Source: Hymenobacter sp. ISL-91 (GTDB taxonomy: Bacteria; Bacteroidota; Bacteroidia; Cytophagales; Hymenobacteraceae). Taken from it: a stretch of DNA of 64,000 bases. Location: positions 1 through 64,000 of the forward strand of contig NZ_JAGGPS010000028.1 in assembly GCF_018613725.1 (NCBI RefSeq). Reading direction: 5' to 3'. This document shows positions 33,229 to 42,440 of the stretch, one piece after another. The notes beneath the pieces were generated by a model. The model was given only the letters and a program-made list of their open reading frames with translations. It was not told the origin of the DNA and ran no database searches. Position numbers and translations under genes: made by a program. The number at the start of each line of letters is the position of its first letter. Position 1 is the first letter of the stretch.

Positions 33229-34224
33229 TTGGCTTCCAATAACTTCATCGACTACGTTAAAATCAATTGCCGCTCGGGCAGGGGCGGGGCGGGCTCGCAC
33301 CACTTCTTCCGGGCCAAGGGCCTGCCCAACGGCGGCCCCGATGGCGGCGACGGCGGCCGCGGCGGCCACATTATTCTGGAAGGCAGCTCTCAGCTCTGGA
33401 CGCTGCTGCACCTGCAGTACAAAAAGCATTTGATTGCCGAGGCGGGCGAGGGCGGGGGCGAAAACCTGCGTTCCGGCAAGCAGGGCCAGGATATTATTAT
33501 TCAGGTGCCCCTGGGCACCGTAGCCCGCGACGCCGAAACCGGCGAAAAGAAACTCGAAATTACCGAAGACGGCCAGCGCCTGATTCTGACGCCCGGTGGC
33601 CGCGGGGGGCTCGGCAACGACCACTTCAAGTCGGCTACCAACCAGGCCCCACAGTATGCGCAGCCCGGCGAGGATGGTATTGATGAGTGGGTGATTCTGG
33701 AGCTGAAGCTGCTGGCCGATGTGGGCCTGGTGGGCTTCCCGAACGCGGGCAAAAGCACGCTGCTCTCCGTCGTGTCGGCCGCCACGCCCAAAATTGCCGA
33801 TTACGCCTTCACCACCCTCACGCCCAACCTGGGCGTAGTGGCCTACCGCGACTACAAGTCGTTTGTGATGGCCGACATTCCGGGCATTATCGAGGGCGCG
33901 GCTGAGGGGAAAGGCCTGGGTCATCGTTTCCTGCGCCACGTCGAGCGCAACTCGATTCTGCTGTTTATGATCAGCTGCGACTCGCCCGACATCAATGCCG
34001 AATATCAGGTGCTACTCAGCGAGCTGAAGCAGTTCAACCCCGAACTGCTGGACAAAAAGCGTCTGCTGGCCATCACTAAGTCCGATATGCTTGATGAGGA
34101 ATTAGAGGAGGAAATCAGGGCCACGTTACCCACGGAGCTACCTACCGTGTTCATTTCCAGCCTGACCAACAAAAACATCCAGCCGCTGAAGGACATGATC
34201 TGGACGGCGCTGCACGCGGAGTAG
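33229..34224 (+). CDS. obg: Obg-family GTPase (CgtA/ObgE)
   Basis: 331 residues from TTG 33229. A ribosome-associated GTPase acting in 50S assembly and the stress response. Obg domain to about residue 158 with its glycine-rich loops ([21 protein letters not shown]), then the G domain: G1 [10 protein letters not shown] (about 169), G3 [17 protein letters not shown]4 ITKSD (about 281). ATG 33181 is open but would add 16 residues ([15 protein letters not shown]) absent from the family, coded by a pyrimidine-rich leader that also occurs before mutL. TTG gives the canonical (M)[11 protein letters not shown] start. A terminator follows. Confidence 0.92.
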   Translation: MASNNFIDYVKINCRSGRGGAGSHHFFRAKGLPNGGPDGGDGGRGGHIILEGSSQLWTLLHLQYKKHLIAEAGEGGGENLRSGKQGQDIIIQVPLGTVARDAETGEKKLEITEDGQRLILTPGGRGGLGNDHFKSATNQAPQYAQPGEDGIDEWVILELKLLADVGLVGFPNAGKSTLLSVVSAATPKIADYAFTTLTPNLGVVAYRDYKSFVMADIPGIIEGAAEGKGLGHRFLRHVERNSILLFMISCDSPDINAEYQVLLSELKQFNPELLDKKRLLAITKSDMLDEELEEEIRATLPTELPTVFISSLTNKNIQPLKDMIWTALHAE

Positions 34225-34234
34225 AGTGCCAACT

Positions 34235-34279
34235 ACAACGGGCCGGGTGCAGGAACGACTCCTGCGCCCGGCCCGTTGT
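34235..34279 (+). terminator. Strong terminator after obg
   Basis: Arms 34235-34253 and 34261-34279 pair over 19 bases with one G-T mismatch, stem core AACGGGCCGGG, short T-rich tail (TTGTTTGT). The loop is short. Confidence 0.7.
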
Positions 34280-34384
34280 TTGTGCCAAACTGACAGCCAA
34301 CACGCTTTGGCCTGTTGCTTGCACCCCGCCTCTTGCCTATCGGCTAATCCAGTGAAAAACCCCTTCCGACGATATTTTACGACT

Positions 34385-34927
34385 ATGGCTGACGACCAGA
34401 ACCTGCCCCAGGACGACAACCTGACCGACCCCGCCGCCGATGTGGCTGGCGAAATGACCGACGAGACGACGCCCGAAACCGACGCATCCGCGTCCGGCAC
34501 CGAGCTGACCGACCTCAAGGACAAGTACCTGCGTCTGGCCGCTGAGTTTGAGAACTACAAGCGCCGCACCAGCAAGGAGCGCATCGATTTGTTCAAGAGC
34601 GCCAACCAGGAGTTGATGGCGGTGCTACTGCCCGTGCTCGACGATTTAGACCGGGCCCGCCACCACACGCAGACCACCGACGATGCCGGCACCGTGCGCG
34701 AGGCCTTCGACATTATCCAGAACAAACTTGGTAAGACGCTGGAGCAAAAGGGCCTGACCCCGATGAATGCTGTGGGCACTGCCTTCGACCCCGAGCTGCA
34801 CGAAGCTATTACCCAGATTCCGGCCCCATCAGAGGACATGAAAGGTAAAATAGTAGACGAAGTAGAAAAAGGGTATTATCTGGGTGATAAGGTGTTACGC
34901 CACGCTAAAGTGGTATTGGGTCAGTAG
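34385..34927 (+). CDS. grpE: GrpE nucleotide-exchange factor
   Basis: 180 residues from ATG 34385. Co-chaperone that releases ADP from DnaK. An acidic disordered N-terminus (residues 1-40), then the long helix (LKDKYLRLAAEFENYKRRTSKERIDL) and the C-terminal beta wing (GTAFDPELHEAI; DEVEKGYYLGDKVLRHAKVVLG). A longer frame to 34226 runs through the obg terminator and is rejected. dnaJ follows after 180 bases; dnaK is not in the window. Confidence 0.95.
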   Translation: MADDQNLPQDDNLTDPAADVAGEMTDETTPETDASASGTELTDLKDKYLRLAAEFENYKRRTSKERIDLFKSANQELMAVLLPVLDDLDRARHHTQTTDDAGTVREAFDIIQNKLGKTLEQKGLTPMNAVGTAFDPELHEAITQIPAPSEDMKGKIVDEVEKGYYLGDKVLRHAKVVLGQ

Positions 34928-35107
34928 AACTTGAGCTGTTAGCTGATAGCTTTCGTGCTGTTTGACCATAGACTGTGCTTGAGCTCAACAAGAGCGAGTA
35001 GGCGCTCATGAACAACTACATGCCGCTTTCGATTTAATCATCAGTCGAAGACGAGAAGCAGAACAAAAGCTAACAGCTAGTAGCTGTCAGCTAAAAGCTT
35101 AACAAAC
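34928..35107. repeat. Inverted AGCTGTTAGCTG repeats between grpE and dnaJ
   Basis: GAGCTGTTAGCTGATAGC (from 34934) is mirrored by the run at about 35063-35100 (AAAGCTAACAGCTAGTAGC...). The right-hand block ends 7 bases before the dnaJ ATG. The same AAAGCTAACAGCT words recur before the genes at 38795, 40053 and (decayed) 42551. Confidence 0.6.
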
Positions 35108-36250
35108 ATGGCAACGAAGCGAGATTATTACGAGGTGCTGAGCGTGGCCAAAAACGCGGCGGGCGACGAGATCAAGAAGGCCTACCGCAAGGTGGCCATC
35201 AAATACCACCCCGACAAAAACCCCGACGACCCTACTGCTGAGGACAAGTTCAAGGAGGCGGCCGAGGCGTACGAGGTGCTCAGCAACGAGCAGAAGCGCG
35301 CCCGCTACGACCAGTATGGTCATCAGGGCATGGGTGGCAATGGTGGCGGCAACCCCAACATGGAGGACATCTTCAGCCAGTTTGGTGATATTTTCGGTGG
35401 CGGCGGCTTCGAGAGCTTCTTTGGGGGCGGCCGCGGCCAGCAGGGCGGGCGACGCGCGCGCAAAGGCTCTAACCTGCGCATCAAGCTCAAGCTCGATCTG
35501 GAAGAAATTGCCAACGGCGTTGAGAAGAAAATAAAAGTGAAGCGCTACGTGGCCTGTGAGCCCTGCTCGGGCACCGGCGCCAAAAACGGCACCGACCTGA
35601 AAACCTGCGGCACCTGCAACGGCCAGGGCCAGGTGAAGCGCGTGGTGAACACCATGCTCGGCCAGATGGTAAGCGCCAGCACCTGCCCAACCTGCGAGGG
35701 CGAGGGCAAAGTAGTAACCAGCACCTGCGACACTTGTAAGGGCGATGGCCGCCAGCTGCACGAGGAGGTCATCCCGATCAACATTCCGGCGGGTGTGGCC
35801 GAAGGGATGCAGTTGAGCATGACCGGCAAGGGCAACTACCCCGAGCGTGGTGGTGTGCCCGGCGACCTGCTTATTCAGATTGAGGAGGAGCCGCACGAGT
35901 TGTTGCGCCGCGAGGGCAATAACATCATGTTCGAGCAGTACATCTCGTTCGTGGACGCCGCTTTGGGCTCCAACATCGAGGTGCCTACCATCGAGGGCAA
36001 GGTGAAAATAAGGGTAGAGCCGGGCACCCAGCCGGGTAAAATCCTGCGCCTGCGCGGCAAGGGCATCAAAGACATCAACGGTTACGGCCGCGGCGACCAG
36101 CTCATCCACCTCAACGTCTGGACGCCCAAGAGCGTGAGCAACGAGGAGCGGGAACTGCTTGAAAAGCTGCGCGACTCGCGTAATTTCATGCCCAGCCCCG
36201 GCAAGAATGACAAAGGCTTCTTCGAGAAAGTGAAGGAGTATTTCGCGTAG
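35108..36250 (+). CDS. dnaJ: DnaJ (Hsp40) chaperone
   Basis: 380 residues. J domain with HPD at residues 34-36, a Gly/Phe-rich linker ([29 protein letters not shown]), four zinc-finger CxxCxGxG repeats ([32 protein letters not shown]) and the two C-terminal beta domains. It stimulates DnaK ATPase with GrpE at 34385. Full-length type I DnaJ with nothing missing. Confidence 0.96.
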   Translation: MATKRDYYEVLSVAKNAAGDEIKKAYRKVAIKYHPDKNPDDPTAEDKFKEAAEAYEVLSNEQKRARYDQYGHQGMGGNGGGNPNMEDIFSQFGDIFGGGGFESFFGGGRGQQGGRRARKGSNLRIKLKLDLEEIANGVEKKIKVKRYVACEPCSGTGAKNGTDLKTCGTCNGQGQVKRVVNTMLGQMVSASTCPTCEGEGKVVTSTCDTCKGDGRQLHEEVIPINIPAGVAEGMQLSMTGKGNYPERGGVPGDLLIQIEEEPHELLRREGNNIMFEQYISFVDAALGSNIEVPTIEGKVKIRVEPGTQPGKILRLRGKGIKDINGYGRGDQLIHLNVWTPKSVSNEERELLEKLRDSRNFMPSPGKNDKGFFEKVKEYFA

Positions 36251-36279
36251 AGCTATCCTCGTCGAAAACGTTGTTTGAC

Positions 36280-36319
36280 AAAAAAGCCCGCTTTCCTTGA
36301 CTGGAAAGCGGGCTTTTTT
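36280..36319. terminator. Bidirectional terminator between dnaJ and the TraB gene
   Basis: Perfect 17-bp arms 36280-36296 and 36303-36319 (GCCCGCTTTCC core) with a 6-base loop, A-run before and T-run after, serving both convergent genes. Confidence 0.9.
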
Positions 36320-36341
36320 GCTGCCTGAGAGTTATTCGAGG

Positions 36342-37241
36342 CTACAGCAGGGGCTTTACCTGATACCCTTGCTGGCGGAGCAGCGCCAGCACGCCGTTCG
36401 AGCCACCCAAGTGGGCGGCGCCAACGGCAAAAAAGGTCGGTTTGCTGGTGGCTTGCTGGGCCATCAGGGGTATCCAGCGCTTATTGCGGTTGGTCAGCAG
36501 CTCGTCCTCGTACTCCTTCATGCCGAACTGGCTGGCTAACGTTGCCTTCAAAAGCTCCTCTACATCCTGGGCCTGATACAGCTGGAACAGGGCCTTAAAT
36601 TCCTGCTGGGCCTCGCTGCGCTTAACCACCATATCCGACAGCATTTGCGCCTGCTTATCGCAGGGGATTTTATCGAAAATGCCCATCTGGTCTGCCACCG
36701 TTTCGAGGCCGATAACTTCCACTTGCTTGGCTTTGGCCATGCCTATCAGTGTTCCTTCATAGCTGCCGATTGGGCAACCCAGCATTTTGGGGTACATCAA
36801 CGACGACAGGATGAAGGGTTTCATGGTGCCCATTTGGGCGAAGGGCATCTTCAGCTCGTTGGTGTAGTAGTCGTTTACGGCGGCGTACTCTTCCTTGGTC
36901 ATGCAGCCCTGCACGGTCTGGCCGGCCGGTAGCATCATTTGCCCGCGCATTTCCTCCATCATCGTGGGGCTGTCCATATCCAGCTCCAGGGCAATTTGCT
37001 GCGAGTTGTCGATGGCCTTCTTCACCACCTCGCTCACCTTGAGGTCGTCGGCGCAGAGCAGGTGGATAGTACCGAACACATAGGATGGCTTAGCAAGCTT
37101 GTTGCCCGAAATTTCCCAGAGCAAGGACTTGGTGGTTGCCGCAGTAGCCGCTGTTTTGGGGGCTTTTGCTGTTTTTTGGGCTTGCGCCAAGGGGCTGGCT
37201 AGTAGAAAGGCAGCAGCCAGTGAAAGGGTAGTAAGGCGCAT
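36342..37241 (-). CDS. TraB/GumN-family protein, secreted
   Basis: 299 residues. A signal peptide (MRLTTLSLAAAFLLASPLAQAQ) then the TraB/GumN (PF01963) fold: SYVFGTIHLL with the first conserved GxxH, ALELDMDS, and the C-terminal FFAVGAAHLGG with the second GxxH. Members are related to the Tiki/ChaN superfamily of putative metalloproteases. A ChaN-type member is also present at 41568-42440. Likely periplasmic. Substrate unknown. Confidence 0.87.
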   Translation of the reverse strand: MRLTTLSLAAAFLLASPLAQAQKTAKAPKTAATAATTKSLLWEISGNKLAKPSYVFGTIHLLCADDLKVSEVVKKAIDNSQQIALELDMDSPTMMEEMRGQMMLPAGQTVQGCMTKEEYAAVNDYYTNELKMPFAQMGTMKPFILSSLMYPKMLGCPIGSYEGTLIGMAKAKQVEVIGLETVADQMGIFDKIPCDKQAQMLSDMVVKRSEAQQEFKALFQLYQAQDVEELLKATLASQFGMKEYEDELLTNRNKRWIPLMAQQATSKPTFFAVGAAHLGGSNGVLALLRQQGYQVKPLL

Positions 37242-37501
37242 GTTTGATGGGAAAAGATGAGGAAATAAATGCGTGAAAATTACGAACCGACAGCTTTGTT
37301 CTGTCTGTATATCGGCCGAGTACAGCGTACATTACACAACCCGGCAATATTTATTTGCAGCAGATAGTGAAATGAGCAAAGAGCAAGGCTAGGCGGCCGC
37401 TAACGCCGCATACATAGGTATCAATTTCTGCCAGAAATTTTTTCGGCCCGGCGTGTAATGCCTGCTGAGTTTGGCCGATATACCTGGCAAAACTACGTTG
37501 C

Positions 37502-38017
37502 ATGTCGCCGACTCCGGTAGCCCCCGATTTTCTGGAACTCCTGAATGCCCACCAGCCCCGGCTGCGGCGGGTGGCACGCCTGTACTGCGCCGATGCCGAC
37601 GACCGGCAGGACTTATACCAGGAAATGGTGCTGCAGTTGTGGCGGGCGTGGCCACGCTACGAAGCCCGGCCCGACGTGCAGGTGGGCACCTGGCTCTACC
37701 GGGTGGCCCTGAACGTGGCTATATCGGACCTGCGCCGCCGCACCCGTCGCCCTGCCGCCGACCACCTGCCCGGCCCCGAAGGTTTGCCCGAGGTACCCGC
37801 ACCCCCGCCCGAAGGCCCCGACCCCGACGACCTGGCCGAACTCTACCGGGCCATTACCCGCCTCTCCGACGTCGAAAAAGCCTTTGTGCTGCTCTATCTC
37901 GAAGAGAAAACCTACGCCGAAATGGCCGATATCCTGGGCATCACCCCAAACAATGTGCGCGTGAAGATGCACCGCGTGCAGGACAAGCTCCGCCAACTCC
38001 TAACCCAACCCGCCTGA
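37502..38017 (+). CDS. ECF-type RNA polymerase sigma factor
   Basis: 171 residues. Region 2 (LLNAHQPRLRRVARLYCADADDRQDLYQEMVLQLWRAW; the DDRQDLYQE motif is region 2.2) and region 4 (LSDVEKAFVLLYLEEKTYAEMADILGITPNNVRVKMHRVQDKL) are clear, joined by a Pro-rich linker (PGPEGLPEVPAPPPEGPDPDD). The stop overlaps the ATG of the next gene by one base, so the downstream membrane protein is the likely partner or anti-sigma factor. Target promoters unknown. Confidence 0.92.
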   Translation: MSPTPVAPDFLELLNAHQPRLRRVARLYCADADDRQDLYQEMVLQLWRAWPRYEARPDVQVGTWLYRVALNVAISDLRRRTRRPAADHLPGPEGLPEVPAPPPEGPDPDDLAELYRAITRLSDVEKAFVLLYLEEKTYAEMADILGITPNNVRVKMHRVQDKLRQLLTQPA

Positions 38018-38655
38018 TGGAACTCGATGATTTTCGGAGCCGCTGGCAGGACCAGCCCGTTGTTCCTTCTGCAGATACCCTTACCTCTGAACAATCCCTC
38101 CGCGCTATGCTCATGTCCTATACTTCCTCTAATCCGCTGGTTAGGCTGAAGAAAAACGCTTCCCGGGAGCTGAAATTCGTAGGTATGGGGCTGGTGCTAA
38201 TCGTTTTCGATGCGCTTATCTTCTTCCGTGACGCGGTAAAGCTGCAGCTCTTTGCGGCGGGCATCTTTGCCGTGCTGTGTCTGGTGGGCCTGATTGTGTA
38301 CCAGCGGCTTAAGCTTATCGGCCAGATGGAACAGCAGCAGCCCAACCTGTATCAGTTCCTGACTACCCGCATCATCCGGTTTCGGCACCTGATGCGCCTG
38401 CACGACTATGTGGGCGTAGGGTCGCTGGCCTTGCTGGCAGTTTTTGTAGTAATAGTGCGCCGAACCTATTTGTGGGCCTATCTGCAGCCCGGCCAACCCA
38501 ACTGGGGCTGGCACCTGAGCATTGCGGCCGGGGGCGTTGTGCTATTGCTGTTGCTGCTATACGCGGCTTACCGCATGGGCCAGAAGGAGCACCAGCGCCG
38601 CTACGGCCGCTACCTCGACCAGCTGGAAGCGGCTCTGCACGAGTTGCGGGACTGA
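38017..38655 (+). CDS. Membrane protein coupled to the sigma factor, candidate anti-sigma
   Basis: 212 residues, starting MELDDFRSRWQDQPVVPS. The first 75 residues are cytosolic; then come two helix pairs (FVGMGLVLIVFDALIFF with LFAAGIFAVLCLVGLIVY; GSLALLAVFVVIV with AAGGVVLLLLLLYAAY) and a charged C-terminus. No zinc anti-sigma HxxxCxxC motif is seen. ATG 38017 overlaps the sigma-factor stop (TGATG). The coupling suggests it controls the sigma factor, but this is inferred. Confidence 0.8.
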   Translation: MELDDFRSRWQDQPVVPSADTLTSEQSLRAMLMSYTSSNPLVRLKKNASRELKFVGMGLVLIVFDALIFFRDAVKLQLFAAGIFAVLCLVGLIVYQRLKLIGQMEQQQPNLYQFLTTRIIRFRHLMRLHDYVGVGSLALLAVFVVIVRRTYLWAYLQPGQPNWGWHLSIAAGGVVLLLLLLYAAYRMGQKEHQRRYGRYLDQLEAALHELRD

Positions 38656-38794
38656 GGCGGCCGGTTGGTTGAAATTCGCCAAACCAAGAATTCAGAAAAC
38701 GCTACATTTAAGCGTCCGCAAGTTTTCCCGAGTCTTACTCCTTCCGAACGAAAGCTATTAGCAATCAGCTAAAGGTTAACAGCTCAAAACAAAA

Positions 38795-39739
38795 ATGCAA
38801 GCAGCCCTCGAAGCCCTGAACGTGCGCAAAACGTACGGCGAGCACGTCGCCCTGAACGATGTAAGCCTGGAAATACCGGACCGCAGCATTTACGGTTTGC
38901 TCGGACCCAACGGCGCCGGCAAAACCTCGCTCATCCGCATCATCACCCAGATAACCGGGGCCGATGGTGGCGAAATCCGCATCCGCGGTGAGAAGCTGGC
39001 TCCGAAGCATATCGGCGAAATCGGCTACCTGCCCGAGGAGCGCGGCCTGTATAAGAAGATGAAAGTGGGCGAGCAGCTGCTGTACCTGGCCCGCCTAAAG
39101 GGCCTGAGCCGCTCCGACGCTACCCAGCGCATCAAGGCCTGGATTCAGCGCTTCGACCTGGCACCCTGGGTGGAGAAAAACGTAGAGGACCTGAGCAAGG
39201 GCATGCAGCAGAAGGTGCAGTTCATCGCCACCGTGCTCCACGAGCCCAGCATCATCATTCTGGATGAGCCGTTTTCGGGCTTCGACCCCATCAACGCCAA
39301 CCTCATCAAGGACGAAATACTCGCCTTGCGCGACAAGGGCGCGACCATCATCCTGGCCACGCACCGCATGGAATCGGTAGAGGAAATGTGCGACAACATT
39401 GCCCTCATCAACCGCTCACGCAAGGTACTCGACGGGCCGGTAAGCACCGTGAAGGACACCTTCCGCACCCAGACCTACTCGGTAGAGGGCAAGGGCCGGC
39501 TGATGGTGATGCACCCCGATTTCGAGGTGCTGGAGCATCATGAGCGCGAAAACAGCCACTTCCACGACATCATCCGGCTGCACGCCGGCACCACGCCCAA
39601 CGATTTGCTGCGCTACCTCATCGGCAACGTGGAGGTACACGCTTTCCGCGAGCTGATTCCGAGCATCAACGAAATCTTCATCCGTCGGGTGAAGGAAACC
39701 ATGCCCGAAACGCTGCTGGAAGAAATGCCGGTAGCTTAG
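38795..39739 (+). CDS. ABC transporter ATP-binding protein (NatA-like)
   Basis: 314 residues. Walker A GPNGAGKTS (about residues 38-46), signature DLSKGMQQKVQFIA (about 132), Walker B IIILDEPFSGFDPI (about 152), H-loop in ATHRMESVEE, and a DUF4162-type C-terminal domain. It forms an exporter with the ABC-2 permease at 40053. The Na+-extrusion role of NatAB is one possibility; other substrates are equally likely. A leader repeat lies directly before the start. The two genes are separated by a 313-base gap full of inverted repeats. Confidence 0.9.
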   Translation: MQAALEALNVRKTYGEHVALNDVSLEIPDRSIYGLLGPNGAGKTSLIRIITQITGADGGEIRIRGEKLAPKHIGEIGYLPEERGLYKKMKVGEQLLYLARLKGLSRSDATQRIKAWIQRFDLAPWVEKNVEDLSKGMQQKVQFIATVLHEPSIIILDEPFSGFDPINANLIKDEILALRDKGATIILATHRMESVEEMCDNIALINRSRKVLDGPVSTVKDTFRTQTYSVEGKGRLMVMHPDFEVLEHHERENSHFHDIIRLHAGTTPNDLLRYLIGNVEVHAFRELIPSINEIFIRRVKETMPETLLEEMPVA

Positions 39740-40052
39740 GGTTTTAGCCATTAGCTGATAGCGGATAGCTTTTTCCTACATGCGTTTAATAAGAATTCGT
39801 ACCGGAGAATCTTTGCGCCACGTTGCTCTTAGCATAATTATCACTGCTGTTACGCAGGGGGAAGTAGCGCGAACTTTGTAGTTCGCGTCCCTGCGCCATT
39901 AAAACAGCGTGAACGGCGCGGGGGACGCGAACTACAAAGTTCGCGCTACTTACCTAGCAGCACTTCAACGAAACCACTGCGTAACAGCAGTTATCAATCA
40001 ACCGAAACAAAAGCTAATAGCCACCAGCTAAAAGCTAACAGCTCAGAAAACT
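39740..40052. repeat. Nested inverted repeats between ABC ATPase and permease genes
   Basis: Outer arms: TTAGCTGATAGC-type words at 39745-39775 mirrored by 40012-40042. Middle: TGCTGTTACGCAG (39845-39857) with its exact complement 39977-39989. Inner: 36-37-base arms 39862-39897 and 39915-39951 (AAGTAGCGCGAACTTTGTAG...) with two differences. No gene is present. Three nested palindromes suggest successive insertions into one another. Confidence 0.75.
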
Positions 40053-41441
40053 ATGCCTTCCAACTTCTGGCTCATTGCCCAGCGCGAATATCTGACCCGG
40101 GTAAAAAAGCGCAGCTTCCTGATTATGACGCTGCTCGTGCCGCTGATTGTGGCCGCGTTCGGCTTTTTTATCGTCAAGATTGCCACCTCCGACAACGACA
40201 CGCAGGACGTTGTGCAGGTGCTCGACATGAGCGGGCAGCGCCTGGGGGCGCGGCTCATATCGACGAAGCAGATGCAATTTACGCCGGTGCAGGGCCCGCT
40301 GGAAACGGTGAAAAAGGACTACCTCAAATCGGAGGATGACGGGCTGCTGTACCTGCCGGCCGGCCTGAGCCTGGAGGCCCCCAAGGGGGTGCAGCTGTAT
40401 GCCAAGGGCAATGTGAGCATCCGCAAGCAGCAGGCCGTGGAAAACGCCCTCGATAAGCTGTTTTCGGAAGATAAAATGCGCGCCTCGGGCCTGTCGCAGG
40501 AAAAGCTGGATGCGCTGAAAACCAACATCGATGTGGCCAGCATCAACCTCGACGAAACCGGTAAAGAAAAGAACAGCAACGCGCTGGCCACCTCGGGCAT
40601 TGCCTACGCGCTGGCGCTGCTTATCTACCTGTTCATTTTCATGTACGGCGTGCAGATTATGCGCGGCGTGGGGGAGGAAAAGTCGAGCCGGATTATGGAA
40701 GTGATGCTGTCATCGGTGAAGCCGTTTGACCTGATGATGGGCAAAATTGTGGGTATTGCGGGGGTGGGCCTCACCCAGTTTCTGCTCTGGGGCTTGCTGT
40801 CGGTGGGTGCCACCTCGGCCATAACTGCCCTTTTTGCCGATAAGCTGACTGCCACGGCCAAAACCGAAATGGCGGCCAACCCGGGCGGTACCGAGCGGGC
40901 GGCCCAGGTAATGGGCGGTGCCGAAGTAGCCAGCGCCGACAACGCCGCCACGCCGGCCGATCCGGCCGCCGCCGTATCGGAGCGGTTCAGCGTGTTTAAG
41001 GCCCTGCGCGGTCTGCCGCTGGGCATGATTGTGGTTGGCTTCGTGATTTACTTCCTGGGCGGCTACCTGCTCTATGGGGCGTTGTTCGGGGCTATTGGGG
41101 CAGCCGTCGATGACCAGACCGACACCCAGCAGTTTATGTTCCCGATTACCATGCCCCTGATTCTGAGCTACATCATCGGCGTGAGTGTGATTCTGCGCAA
41201 CCCCGATGGGCCGGTGGCTTTCTGGATGTCGATGATACCGTTTACCTCGCCCATTGCCATGGTTATCCGGCTGCCGTTTGGCGTGCCGGTGTGGCAGCTG
41301 GCCCTGTCGGTTGCGTTGCTGATTGTGGGCTTCATTGGCACCGTGTGGGTGGCCGCCCGCATCTACCGGGTGGGCGTGCTCATGTACGGCAAGAAGGTTA
41401 CCTACAAAGAGTTGTCGAAATGGCTGTTTTATAAAGGCTAA
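40053..41441 (+). CDS. ABC-2 type permease (NatB-like)
   Basis: 462 residues. An N-terminal membrane helix (FLIMTLLVPLIVAAFGFFIV) precedes a large extracytoplasmic domain (about residues 50-180), then five more helices including GEEKSSRIMEVMLSSVKPFDLMMGKI, the conserved ABC-2 coupling region. An Ala-rich insert (residues about 270-310: EMAANPGGTERAAQ) interrupts the membrane part. Partner of the ATPase at 38795. Confidence 0.9.
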   Translation: MPSNFWLIAQREYLTRVKKRSFLIMTLLVPLIVAAFGFFIVKIATSDNDTQDVVQVLDMSGQRLGARLISTKQMQFTPVQGPLETVKKDYLKSEDDGLLYLPAGLSLEAPKGVQLYAKGNVSIRKQQAVENALDKLFSEDKMRASGLSQEKLDALKTNIDVASINLDETGKEKNSNALATSGIAYALALLIYLFIFMYGVQIMRGVGEEKSSRIMEVMLSSVKPFDLMMGKIVGIAGVGLTQFLLWGLLSVGATSAITALFADKLTATAKTEMAANPGGTERAAQVMGGAEVASADNAATPADPAAAVSERFSVFKALRGLPLGMIVVGFVIYFLGGYLLYGALFGAIGAAVDDQTDTQQFMFPITMPLILSYIIGVSVILRNPDGPVAFWMSMIPFTSPIAMVIRLPFGVPVWQLALSVALLIVGFIGTVWVAARIYRVGVLMYGKKVTYKELSKWLFYKG

Positions 41442-41450
41442 CCGAACAGC

Positions 41451-41547
41451 ACTGCGCCTTCTGCGAAAACACTGCGTCCTCTGCGGGCTAAAATCGTAAC
41501 AACGACTTAGCCCGCAGAGGACGCAGTGTTTTCGCAGAAGGCGCAGT
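41451..41547. repeat. Perfect 41-bp inverted repeat
   Basis: Arms 41451-41491 and 41507-41547 are perfectly complementary around a 15-base loop. They contain GCAGAGGACGCAGTG and TTTTCGCAGAAGG words of a repeat seen in diverse bacteria. The right arm ends 8 bases before the TATCTTTG box of the next gene, so the hairpin sits over the upstream part of its promoter. It may also end the permease transcript. Confidence 0.85.
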
Positions 41548-41555
41548 GGCAGACG

Positions 41556-41563
41556 TATCTTTG
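41556..41563 (+). promoter_or_regulatory. -7 box TATCTTTG for the ChaN-like gene
   Basis: Perfect TAnnTTTG ending only 4 bases before the ATG at 41568, implying a leaderless or nearly leaderless mRNA. Confidence 0.55.
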
Positions 41564-41567
41564 AGGT

Positions 41568-42440
41568 ATGCGTATTCTCCTCTTTATGCTACTGCTCATC
41601 GGCCCCATGCTGGGCAGGGCCCAGGACCGGCCGGCTTACCGTCTGTTTGCGGCCGCTGGCAAGCCGGTGGGCTATGAGGCCATGCTGAAAAAGCTGGCTG
41701 CCGCCGATGTGGTGTTCTTCGGCGAGCAGCACAACGACCCCATGGCGCACTGGCTGCAGCTGCAGCTCACCAAAGATTTGCTCCGCCTGAAACAGGGCCA
41801 GCTGGTGCTGGGCCTCGAAATGTTCGAGCGCGATGTGCAGCCGCTGGTCGACCAGTACATCACCGGCGAGCTGGACGATAAGGCCTTCGAGGCCAGCAGC
41901 CGCCCCTGGCCCAACTACCGCACCGACTACAAACCGCTGCTGCAACTGGCGCGCCAGCAGAAATTTCGGGTGGTGGGCACCAACGTGCCGCGCCGCTACG
42001 CCTCGCTGGTGGCCAAAGGCAGCCTCGCGGCCCTCGACACGCTGAGCGCCGCTACCAAAGCCTGGCTGGTTCCGCTGCCGCTAACGGTGGATTACGAGCT
42101 GCCCGGCTATAAGAATATGGTGAAAATGTTCGGGGGCGATGCGGCCCACGCCGCCGGGGTGCAGAACATCATCCAGGCCCAGGCCCTCAAGGATGCCACC
42201 ATGGCTTTCTTTCTTAACCAGGCCCGCCCTGCCAGCCACCTGCTGCTGCACCTCAACGGCAGCTACCACTCCGACAACCACGATGGTATTCTGGCTTACC
42301 TACACCAGCAGAACCCGCAGCTGAAGGTGCTCACCATCAGTACGGTGTGGCAGGAACAGTTAGCCAGCCTGGAGAAAGACAACCAGCAGAAAGCCGATTT
42401 CGTGTTGGTAGTGCCGGCCGATATGACCAAAACGTACTGA
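41568..42440 (+). CDS. ChaN-family (PF04187) putative heme-binding protein
   Basis: 290 residues. The signal peptide MRILLFMLLLIGPMLGRAQ lacks a lipobox Cys, unlike classical ChaN lipoproteins. The domain begins ADVVFFGEQHNDPMAHWLQ, the conserved GE-x-H-x-x motif, followed by LVLGLEMFERDVQPLVDQY and a late HLLLHLNGSYHSDNHDGI with conserved histidines. Homologues bind heme or belong to the Tiki superfamily. Probably periplasmic. Expression likely starts at the box just upstream. Confidence 0.87.
   Translation: MRILLFMLLLIGPMLGRAQDRPAYRLFAAAGKPVGYEAMLKKLAAADVVFFGEQHNDPMAHWLQLQLTKDLLRLKQGQLVLGLEMFERDVQPLVDQYITGELDDKAFEASSRPWPNYRTDYKPLLQLARQQKFRVVGTNVPRRYASLVAKGSLAALDTLSAATKAWLVPLPLTVDYELPGYKNMVKMFGGDAAHAAGVQNIIQAQALKDATMAFFLNQARPASHLLLHLNGSYHSDNHDGILAYLHQQNPQLKVLTISTVWQEQLASLEKDNQQKADFVLVVPADMTKTY

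Noticed and set aside
37471-38016. Longer frame leading into the sigma-factor partner gene
   Set aside because: It is an out-of-frame reading of the sigma-factor gene; the overlap start at 38017 is the natural one.
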